A stretch of DNA of 64,000 nt, taken from positions 1-64,000 of the forward strand of contig NZ_JAKCMV010000041.1 of the NCBI RefSeq assembly GCF_021440515.1. Reading direction: 5' to 3'. Position numbers and translations under genes: made by a program. Below, one piece after another: positions 57,155-64,000 of this stretch; the first letter of the stretch is position 1; the number at the start of each line of letters is the position of its first letter. This DNA is from Enterobacter asburiae. Lineage in GTDB: Bacteria > Pseudomonadota > Gammaproteobacteria > Enterobacterales > Enterobacteriaceae. The notes beneath the pieces are model-generated. The model had not been told where the DNA came from, ran no database searches, and saw nothing but the letters and a program-made list of their open reading frames with translations.

Positions 57155-57265
57155 TCAGGAAAATAATTTTACAAAGGTATAGGTGCTATATCCAATTAAC
57201 GTTGCAATAACAATGGCGGCGATAATGTATAACGCCAGGCGGCGCGCGCGATAAATGCCAAACAT
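57155..57265 (-). CDS. Small membrane protein, 36 residues
   Basis: A 36-codon frame begins MFGIYRARRLALYII and ends FVKLFS. After a basic start it forms one hydrophobic helix (about residues 10-26). AAGGAG (57271-57276) lies 5 bases before the ATG, the best ribosome site in this region. It lies alone on the minus strand in the 499-base gap between ybdJ and the ATPase. The family is not recognised; expression is inferred from the ribosome site only. Confidence 0.6.
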   Translation of the reverse strand: MFGIYRARRLALYIIAAIVIATLIGYSTYTFVKLFS

Positions 57266-57473
57266 GGTGTCTCCTTGTTTAGAGAAGGTTTAGAAATATT
57301 TTGTAAGAATCATCTTATCAAATTAAGTTTACTGAGTTTTGAATAACCCGGCAGTAATTATTTTGCGGTAGATCAATTTTCTCCGCAACAAATAAAAATT
57401 GCAGTTATCAAATTTATTTAAGCCAGAAAGGAAATTTGGCTTCCGCCCACCGGATAGTGAAGGAATTGAATTA

Positions 57474-60194
57474 ATGACTAAGATGAAAAATCCGCAGAAT
57501 ATGCCTCCGGCAGGAGGACAGGTTCACAACCAGCCCCACCAGCAGACGGTAGAGCAAGTGCTTGCTCACCTGCAAACGCAGCCGGACGGGCTTGACCGCG
57601 CAGAGGCGCAGGCGCGTCTGAATCAATATGGGCCGAACGCGCTGCCGGAAAAAAAGGGTAAACCTGCCTGGCTGCGTTTTCTCGCCCACTTTAATGACGT
57701 GCTGATATATGTCCTGCTGGCGGCCGCCGTGCTAACCGCCGTAATGGGACATTGGGTCGATACGCTGGTTATTTTAGGCGTGGCGGTAATTAATGCGCTG
57801 ATTGGTCATATCCAGGAAAGTAATGCCGAAAAATCGCTGCAAAGTATTCGTAATATGCTCTCCAGCGACGCGCGCGTTATTCGTAATGGCAGTCATGAAA
57901 CCCTTCCCACGACTGAAATAGTCCCGGGGGATATTATTGTCTTACGCGCGGGCGATCGTATTCCGGCGGATATGCGTTTGATTGAGGCGCATAATTTACG
58001 CGTGGAAGAAGCCATTTTAACCGGCGAATCCACCGTGGTGGATAAACACACGCTTCCCCTGGAAGGAGAATTGCCGCTGGGCGATCGCACCAACCTGGTC
58101 TTTTCCGGTACGACGGTGAGCGCGGGCGGCGGCGTGGGCGTGGTGATTGCCACCGGGCAGGACACGGAGCTGGGCCACATCAACCAGATGATGGCGGGCA
58201 TTGAAAAGCACCGCACCCCGCTGCTGGTGCAGATGGACAAGCTCGGCAAAGCGATTTTCGCCATTATTCTGGCGATGATGGCCGCGCTGTTTGTCTTCAG
58301 CCTGGTGCTGCGCGATATCCCGATGGGCGAATTGCTGCTCTCCCTGATTAGCCTCGCGGTGGCCTCCGTGCCGGAAGGTCTGCCGGCGATTATCTCCATC
58401 ATCCTCTCGCTGGGCGTGCAGGCGATGGCGCGCAAGCGGGCCATTATCCGCAAGCTGCCGACGGTAGAAACCCTGGGGGCGATGACCGTGGTCTGCTCGG
58501 ATAAAACCGGCACCCTCACCATGAACGAAATGACCGTGAAGGCGATTATCACGGCGGACACCTGCTACCGCGTCGAGGGCAACAGCTACGAGCCGGTGGG
58601 CAACATCTATCTGGAAGGCAGCGACGAGCCGGTACAGATCCAGCCGGACACCCTGCTCGAGCAGTACCTGCGCACCGTTGATCTCTGTAACGACAGCCAG
58701 CTGATTAAGGATGAGCGCGGGCTGTGGGGCATCACCGGAGGCCCGACCGAAGGGGCGCTGAAGGTGCTGGCCGCGAAAGCGAACCTCGCGCCGGTAGTGA
58801 CCACCTTAATCAACAAGATCCCGTTTGACTCCCAGTACAAGTACATGAGCACCCACTACCAGATTGGCAGCGAGGAGCAGATCCTGGTCACCGGCGCGCC
58901 GGACGTGCTTTTCGCCCTGTGCGAGCAGCAGCAGACCCGCAACGGCACGGAAATCTTCAACCGCGCGTACTGGGAATCTGAGATGGAGCGCTATGCGCGT
59001 CAGGGGCTGCGCATGGTCGCCGCCGCCTTCAAGCCGGCCAACGGTGAAGCGTCGCTGACCCATGACGACCTCAGCCACGGCCTGATCTTCCTCGGCATTG
59101 CCGGGATGATGGACCCGCCGCGTCCGGAGGCCATCGAGGCGATCCACGCCTGCCAGCAGGCCGGGATCCGCGTGAAGATGATCACCGGCGATCACCCGCA
59201 GACGGCGATGAGCATTGGTCAGATGCTGGGGATCACCAACAGCACCCAGGCGGTGACCGGGTATCAGCTGGAGAAGATGGACGATCGCGAGCTGGGCAAT
59301 GCGGCGCTGGAGTATGACATCTTCGCCCGCACCAGCCCGGAGCATAAGCTGCGTCTGGTGAAAGCCTTGCAGGACAAAGGTGAAATTGTCGGCATGACCG
59401 GCGACGGGGTGAACGATGCACCGGCGCTGCGCCAGGCGGACGTCGGCATCGCGATGGGCATCAAAGGCACCGAAGTGACCAAAGAGGCGGCGGACATGGT
59501 GCTGACGGACGATAACTTCGCCACCATTGCCAGCTCGGTAAAAGAGGGGCGTCGCGTCTACGACAACCTGAAGAAAACCATCCTGTTCATCATGCCAACC
59601 AACCTGGCGCAGGGGCTGCTGATTGTGATTGCGCTGCTGGCGGGGAATATCATTCCGCTGACGCCGGTCCTGATTTTGTGGATGAACATGGCGACCTCCG
59701 CCACGCTCTCCTTCGGCCTGGCCTTTGAGGCCGCCGAGCGCAATATCATGCGTCGTCCGCCTCGTCAGACCGGGCAGCACGTGATGGACGCCTTCGCCGT
59801 CTGGCGCGTGGCCTTCGTCGGCACCATGATCGCCCTCGCGGCCTTTGCGCTGGAAGCCTGGCTTGCGCCGCGCGGCCACAGCGCCGAGTTCACCCGCACC
59901 GTGCTGTTGCAGATGCTGGTCTGCGCCCAGTGGGTCTACATGATTAACTGCCGCAACACCGACGGCTTCTCCCTGAACCGTGGCCTGCTGGCGAACAAAG
60001 GAATTTGGCTGGTGACCGGCGTGCTGCTCCTGTTGCAGCTGGCGATTATCTACCTGCCGTTTATGCAGATGCTGTTTGGCACCGAAGCCCTGCCGCTGCG
60101 CTACTGGGCCATCACCCTGGTGATTGCGGGCGCGATGTTCTTCGTCGTCGAGCTTGAGAAGCGACTGACCCGCAGGTTCCGTAAGGCTGCATAA
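57474..60194 (+). CDS. Cation-transporting P-type ATPase (P2A, Ca2+/Mn2+-like)
   Basis: The 906-residue membrane ATPase has the N-terminal cation-ATPase domain, TGES (183-186), the ion-site helix 4 motif VPEGLP (299-304), the phosphorylated D343 in CSDKTGTLTMNE, then TGDH, TGDGVNDAPAL and six C-terminal helices. PEGLP is typical of SERCA/PMR1-type Ca or Mn pumps rather than heavy-metal or Mg (MgtA) pumps. The ATG at 57474 has AGGA 9 bases upstream; the frame is open to 57399. It is not a regular E. coli K-12 gene at this site. An AT-rich leader precedes it. Confidence 0.88.
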   Translation: MTKMKNPQNMPPAGGQVHNQPHQQTVEQVLAHLQTQPDGLDRAEAQARLNQYGPNALPEKKGKPAWLRFLAHFNDVLIYVLLAAAVLTAVMGHWVDTLVILGVAVINALIGHIQESNAEKSLQSIRNMLSSDARVIRNGSHETLPTTEIVPGDIIVLRAGDRIPADMRLIEAHNLRVEEAILTGESTVVDKHTLPLEGELPLGDRTNLVFSGTTVSAGGGVGVVIATGQDTELGHINQMMAGIEKHRTPLLVQMDKLGKAIFAIILAMMAALFVFSLVLRDIPMGELLLSLISLAVASVPEGLPAIISIILSLGVQAMARKRAIIRKLPTVETLGAMTVVCSDKTGTLTMNEMTVKAIITADTCYRVEGNSYEPVGNIYLEGSDEPVQIQPDTLLEQYLRTVDLCNDSQLIKDERGLWGITGGPTEGALKVLAAKANLAPVVTTLINKIPFDSQYKYMSTHYQIGSEEQILVTGAPDVLFALCEQQQTRNGTEIFNRAYWESEMERYARQGLRMVAAAFKPANGEASLTHDDLSHGLIFLGIAGMMDPPRPEAIEAIHACQQAGIRVKMITGDHPQTAMSIGQMLGITNSTQAVTGYQLEKMDDRELGNAALEYDIFARTSPEHKLRLVKALQDKGEIVGMTGDGVNDAPALRQADVGIAMGIKGTEVTKEAADMVLTDDNFATIASSVKEGRRVYDNLKKTILFIMPTNLAQGLLIVIALLAGNIIPLTPVLILWMNMATSATLSFGLAFEAAERNIMRRPPRQTGQHVMDAFAVWRVAFVGTMIALAAFALEAWLAPRGHSAEFTRTVLLQMLVCAQWVYMINCRNTDGFSLNRGLLANKGIWLVTGVLLLLQLAIIYLPFMQMLFGTEALPLRYWAITLVIAGAMFFVVELEKRLTRRFRKAA

Positions 60195-60200
60195 CCTTTT

Positions 60201-60281
60201 GCCCTCACCCTAACCCTCTCCCTCGGGGAGAGGGGACTCAGACCTCCCTCTCCCTTTGGGAGAGGGTCGGGGTGAGGGGAC
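60201..60281. repeat. Two CCCTCTCCC-type repeats ahead of the RND operon
   Basis: Two palindromes (about 60214-60234 and 60246-60266), the first with a leading CCCTCACCCTAA and the second with a trailing TCGGGGTGAGGGG, stand in opposite orientation. The last repeat base is about 20 bases from the adaptor start codon, so promoter and leader of that gene are not separable from the repeat. Confidence 0.82.
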
Positions 60282-60300
60282 AAACACCGAGACAATCTCC

Positions 60301-61377
60301 ATGAAACTGACTTTCTTGCGCGCCGCCCTGGCCAGCGCGTTTCTCGTCTGTACCCTCCAACCCGCATTCGCCGCCGTTCCCGTGCGCACGGCCACCGTTG
60401 AGCAAACCGCGCACGCCGCGGAGCGCCAGATCCCCGGTCGTCTTGAGGCCATTCACACCGTCGAGCTGCGCGCCCGCACGGAAGGCGTTATCACCAAAAT
60501 GCATTTTCGCGACGGGCAGTATGTGAAAAAGGGCGACCTGCTGTTCGAGCTGGACGACGCCGAGCCGCGTGCCGCCGTGCGTCTGGCGCAGGCCGAGGTC
60601 AAAAGCGCCGAAGCTACGCTGCGTCAGGCGCAGCAGCAGCTGTCGCGATTTGAAAGCCTAAAAACCGGCAACGCCATCAGCCGTAACGACGTGGACACCG
60701 CGCGGATGCAGCGCGACGTGGCGAGCGCGGCGCTGGAGCAGGCCAAAGCTCGCTTAGAGGCGCGTAACGTCACGCTGGCCTACACCCGCATCACCTCGCC
60801 GATTGATGGCCGGGTGGGGCACAGCCGGTTTCATCCGGGCAGCCTGGTGAACCCGTCCAGCGGCGTGCTGGTGGACGTGGTGCAGCTCGATCCGATCCGT
60901 ATCGCCTTTGCGCTAGAAGAGGGAGCGTTTGCCAGCAAGGCGGGGCAACATGCGGATATTGCCGAGCTGAAAAAAGCCTGGCGGGCAGACATTGATAGCG
61001 GCGACAGGCGCGAAAGCGGCGAGCTGACCTCGGTGGATAACCGTATCGACCCGCGCACCGCGAGCGTGATGGTGCGCGCCGAGTTTGCCAATCCGCGCCA
61101 TCGCCTGCTGCCGGGCGGCAGCATTAACGTCTGGCTGCGCCCGCAGTCTGAACAGCCTGCGCTGTTTATTCCGGCGGCGGCGGTTGGGCAGAACGGCGAC
61201 GGCTTTTTCGCGTGGATCGTGGATGCAAACAACACCGCGCACAAACGCCCGCTGGCGCTGGGCGCGCAGTCCGGCCAGCAGTATCAGGTGCTGTCGGGGC
61301 TACGCGCTAACGAGCGCGTGGTGACCGAGGGCGCGCAGCGTTTGCAGGACGGCATGGCCGTCCAGGTACTGGAGTAA
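60301..61377 (+). CDS. RND efflux periplasmic adaptor subunit (EefA-like)
   Basis: The 358-residue membrane-fusion protein has a signal peptide ending AFA (about 24). C17 does not sit in a proper lipobox, so it is probably not lipidated, unlike AcrA. A barrel-sandwich lipoyl domain with GVITKMHFRDGQYVKKGDLLF, a coiled-coil hairpin (residues about 98-155) and TRITSPIDGRVGHSRF follow. Sequence style is close to EefA of the Enterobacter/Klebsiella EefABC pump, but that name is from memory. No strong ribosome site is seen. Confidence 0.85.
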   Translation: MKLTFLRAALASAFLVCTLQPAFAAVPVRTATVEQTAHAAERQIPGRLEAIHTVELRARTEGVITKMHFRDGQYVKKGDLLFELDDAEPRAAVRLAQAEVKSAEATLRQAQQQLSRFESLKTGNAISRNDVDTARMQRDVASAALEQAKARLEARNVTLAYTRITSPIDGRVGHSRFHPGSLVNPSSGVLVDVVQLDPIRIAFALEEGAFASKAGQHADIAELKKAWRADIDSGDRRESGELTSVDNRIDPRTASVMVRAEFANPRHRLLPGGSINVWLRPQSEQPALFIPAAAVGQNGDGFFAWIVDANNTAHKRPLALGAQSGQQYQVLSGLRANERVVTEGAQRLQDGMAVQVLE

Positions 61378-61386
61378 GGAGCCGCT

Positions 61387-64000
61387 ATGCTGACGTTTTT
61401 CATTAAACGCCCGCGTTTCGCCATGGTGATCGCGCTGGTTATTACCCTGCTGGGGGCGATTGCGCTCAGGCTGATCCCGGTGGAGCAGTACCCGCAGATC
61501 ACGCCCCCGGTTGTGAATGTGTCAGCCTCCTGGCCGGGTGCCAGCTCGGCGGACGTGGCGGAGGCCATCGCCACGCCGCTGGAGACCCAGCTTAACGGCG
61601 TGGACCACATGCTGTATATGGAGTCCACCAGCTCGGATGAGGGGGCTTACAGCCTGAACATCACCTTCGCGGCGGGCACCGACCCGGATCTGGCGGCGAT
61701 CGACGTGCAAAACCGCGTGGCGCAGGCCGTCGCGCAGCTGCCTACCGAGGCGCAGCAAAACGGCGTTCAGGTGCGCAAGCGCGCCAGCAATCTGATGATG
61801 GGGGTGAGCCTTTACTCACCGGGAAGCACCCACTCGCCGCTGTACGTGAGCAACTACGCCAGCACCCAGGTGCGCGAGGCGCTGGCGCGTCTGCCGGGCG
61901 TGGGGCAGGTGCAGATGTTCGGCGCACGGGACTACAGTATGCGCATCTGGCTGCGTCCGGATCGCATGAACGCTCTGAATATTACTACCGATGACGTTGC
62001 CCAGGCGCTGCGCGAGCAGAACGTGCAGGGTGCTGCCGGGCAGGTCGGCACGCCGCCGGTGTTTAACGGCCAGCAGCAGACGCTGACCATCAACGGGCTG
62101 GGGCGTCTTAACCAGGCCGACGATTTCGCGAACATCATTATCCGCGCAGGCGAGCAGGGTCAGCTGGTGCGCTTGCAGGATGTCGCCACCATCGAGCTGG
62201 GTTCCCGCAGCTACAGCTCCGGCGCGCAGCTTAACGGCCATGACTCCGCCTATCTCGGGATCTACCCTACGCCGTCCGCCAACGCCCTGCGCGTCGCCGA
62301 CGCGGTGCGCGCCGAGCTGGCGCATCTGGCAACGCGCTTTCCCGACGATCTGACCTACGAGGTGAAGTTCGACACCACCCGCTTTGTCGCGGCGACCATC
62401 AAAGAGATTGGCGTATCGCTGGCGCTGACCCTGCTGGCGGTGGTGGTTGTGGTCTCGCTGTTTTTGCAAAGCTGGCGCGCGACGCTGATTGTGGCGCTCG
62501 CCATTCCGGTTTCCCTGATTGGCACCTTTGCGGTGCTCTATACGCTGGGCTATTCCGCCAACACCCTGAGCCTGTTCGCCATTATTCTGGCGCTGACGAT
62601 GGTGGTGGATGACGCCATCGTGGTAGTGGAGAGCGTGGAAACGCTGATGGCGGAAGGGCAGAGCCGGACGGCGGCCACCGCGCAGGCGCTGCGCCAGATT
62701 GCCGGGCCGGTGATTGCCACCACGCTGGTGCTGCTGGCGGTGTTTGTCCCGGTGGCGCTGCTGCCGGGGATCGTCGGCGAGCTGTATCGTCAGTTCGCGG
62801 TTACGCTCTCGACCGCCGTCACCCTCTCAAGCCTGGTGGCGCTGACGCTGACCCCGGCGCTGTGCGCGCTCCTGCTGCGCCCGCGTCCGGCACGACCTGC
62901 CGCGATGTTCCGCGGGTTCAACCGTGGGCTGGACGCCACCCGCCGCGCCTACACGCGTCTGGTGAACGTGTTCAACCTGCGCCCGTTGCTGGCGCTGGCG
63001 GCAACCGCCGTTGCGGCGGCGGTGGTGGCGTTCAGCTTTATGTCGATGCCGAAAGGCTTCCTGCCGCAGGAGGATCAGGGCTACTTCTTTGCCAGCGTTC
63101 AGCTCCCGGAGGCGGCGTCCCTTGAGCGTACCGAAGCGGTGATGACGAAGGCGCGGGCGCTGATTGCCGCCAACCCGGCGGTGGAGGATGTGATTCAGGT
63201 GTCCGGGTTTAACATTCTCAACGGCACCAGCGCGTCCAACGGCGGGTTTATCTCGGTGATGCTAAAAGACTGGAGCCAGCGCCCGGCGCTGGATGAGGTG
63301 ATGGGCGAGCTGCAACGCCAGCTGTTCTCCCTGCCTGAAGCGACGATCATGACCTTCGCGCCGCCGACCCTGCCGGGGCTGGGCAACGCCTCGGGCTTCG
63401 ATCTGCGCATTCAGGCGCAGGCGGGACAAAGCCCGGCGGAGCTGGAGCAGGTGACGCGCGGCATTCTGCTGAAGGCGAACCAGCATCCTCAGCTTAACCG
63501 CGTGTTTACCACCTGGAGCAGCAACGTGCCGCAGCTGACGTTAAGCGTTGACCGCGAGCGGGCCGCGCGTCTGGACGTGCCGGTGTCGCGCATCTTCAGC
63601 AGCCTGCAAACCGCCTTTGGCGGTACGCGGGCGGGGGATTTCAGCGTCAACAACCGGGTCTATCACGTGGTGATGCAAAACGAGATGCAGTGGCGCGAGC
63701 GCGCGGAGCAGATAAGCGATCTGTACGTGCGCAGCAACGGCGGCGAGCGGGTGCGGCTGAGCAACCTCGTCACCATCACCCCGACCGTGGGCGCACCGTT
63801 TTTACAGCAGTACAACCAGTTCCCGTCGGTGTCGGTGAGCGGCTCGGCGGCGCAGGGGGTAAGCAGCAGCACGGCGATGGCGGCGATGGGCGAACTGCTG
63901 GCTGAAAACCTGCCTGCCGGGTACGACTACGCCTGGAGCGGAATGTCGTACCAGGAGCAGCAGACCGGGAATCAGGCTGTCTGGATCGTGCTGGCGGCGG
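61387..64000 (+). CDS. RND efflux inner-membrane transporter, partial (EefB-like)
   Basis: The frame starts at ATG 61387 with TAAGGAG upstream, 9 bases after the adaptor stop, and stays open to the window end (871 codons; the family has about 1030-1050). It begins MLTFFIKRPRFAMVIALVI, then GAIALRLIPVEQYPQITPP. The proton-relay aspartates are D408/D409 in TMVVDDAIVVVE. Porter-domain blocks such as NVSASWPGASSADVAEAIATP and the second half's MPKGFLPQEDQGYFF are typical of AcrB-like HAE1 pumps. Drugs exported are unknown. The outer-membrane component, if present, lies beyond the window. Confidence 0.92.
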   Translation, partial: MLTFFIKRPRFAMVIALVITLLGAIALRLIPVEQYPQITPPVVNVSASWPGASSADVAEAIATPLETQLNGVDHMLYMESTSSDEGAYSLNITFAAGTDPDLAAIDVQNRVAQAVAQLPTEAQQNGVQVRKRASNLMMGVSLYSPGSTHSPLYVSNYASTQVREALARLPGVGQVQMFGARDYSMRIWLRPDRMNALNITTDDVAQALREQNVQGAAGQVGTPPVFNGQQQTLTINGLGRLNQADDFANIIIRAGEQGQLVRLQDVATIELGSRSYSSGAQLNGHDSAYLGIYPTPSANALRVADAVRAELAHLATRFPDDLTYEVKFDTTRFVAATIKEIGVSLALTLLAVVVVVSLFLQSWRATLIVALAIPVSLIGTFAVLYTLGYSANTLSLFAIILALTMVVDDAIVVVESVETLMAEGQSRTAATAQALRQIAGPVIATTLVLLAVFVPVALLPGIVGELYRQFAVTLSTAVTLSSLVALTLTPALCALLLRPRPARPAAMFRGFNRGLDATRRAYTRLVNVFNLRPLLALAATAVAAAVVAFSFMSMPKGFLPQEDQGYFFASVQLPEAASLERTEAVMTKARALIAANPAVEDVIQVSGFNILNGTSASNGGFISVMLKDWSQRPALDEVMGELQRQLFSLPEATIMTFAPPTLPGLGNASGFDLRIQAQAGQSPAELEQVTRGILLKANQHPQLNRVFTTWSSNVPQLTLSVDRERAARLDVPVSRIFSSLQTAFGGTRAGDFSVNNRVYHVVMQNEMQWRERAEQISDLYVRSNGGERVRLSNLVTITPTVGAPFLQQYNQFPSVSVSGSAAQGVSSSTAMAAMGELLAENLPAGYDYAWSGMSYQEQQTGNQAVWIVLAA

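Noticed and set aside
58806..59879. 357-codon reverse frame inside the P-type ATPase gene
   Set aside because: It is His/Arg/Gly-rich antisense shadow of a gene with all P-type motifs.

Overview
The window is chromosomal DNA of a Gram-negative enterobacterium, most likely the genus Enterobacter (E. cloacae complex or a near relative). Gene order follows the E. coli 10-13 min region (ybaK-ybaP-copA-cueR-ybbJ-qmcA, fetAB-cnoX-ybbO-tesA-ybbAP, selU-purKE, lpxH-ppiB-cysS, ybcJ-folD, fim, argU, pheP, ybdG, nfsB-ybdF, ybdJ). Three things point away from E. coli: a ramR-romA-ramA locus, a Salmonella-style fim cluster with fimY and an EAL gene, and a nitroreductase resembling the E. cloacae enzyme. 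All calls come from reading the sequence and from recall of families; no database search was run.

Layout. 1-6.1 kb: YbaK/YbaP, copper export (copA, cueR, shared CueR promoter), ybbJ-qmcA. 6.2-7.1 kb: an unrecognised orphan gene. 7.4-14.3 kb: fetAB, cnoX, ybbO, and the divergent tesA / ybbA-ybbP pair. 14.5-15.6 kb: a general porin. 15.8-22 kb: selU, purKE with a PurR box, two small exported proteins, lpxH, ppiB, cysS. 22.1-24.8 kb: an inserted glucose-family PTS permease and LacI regulator with a palindromic operator. 25-26 kb: ybcJ, folD. 26.4-35.1 kb: fimAICDHF, fimZ, fimY and an EAL-domain gene, without fimW and without a phase switch. 35.4-37.2 kb: tRNA-Arg(UCU) carrying a DLP12-type integrase, all that remains of an integrated element, next to a 5'-truncated FidL-like gene. 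37.3-40.8 kb: a Fur-type promoter, a YncE-like lipoprotein and a TonB-dependent receptor. 40.9-47.1 kb: pheP, then an MFS / sugar isomerase / Gfo-Idh / LacI catabolic operon with twin operators. 47.1-53.2 kb: ybdG, a drug-type MFS pump divergent from an XRE regulator coupled to a DUF2157-like membrane gene, and a HigBA-type toxin-antitoxin pair with a third gene. 53.3-57.3 kb: nfsB, ybdF, ramR-romA-ramA, ybdJ and a 36-residue membrane protein. 57.5-64 kb: a Ca-type P-type ATPase and an RND efflux operon that runs off the end.

Themes. Conserved core genes are interrupted at several junctions by accessory cassettes. Two of these carry their own LacI regulator and perfect palindromic operators. 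Efflux and stress functions cluster at 48-64 kb (MFS pump, nitroreductase, RamR/RamA, RND pump). Two families of REP-like palindromes fill many intergenic ends, and one composite repeat block occurs twice with a compensatory stem change. The most interesting less-described items are the HigBA third gene, the twin-operator sugar operon, the Fur-controlled YncE-like lipoprotein/receptor pair, the orphan at 6.2 kb and the small membrane protein at 57.2 kb.
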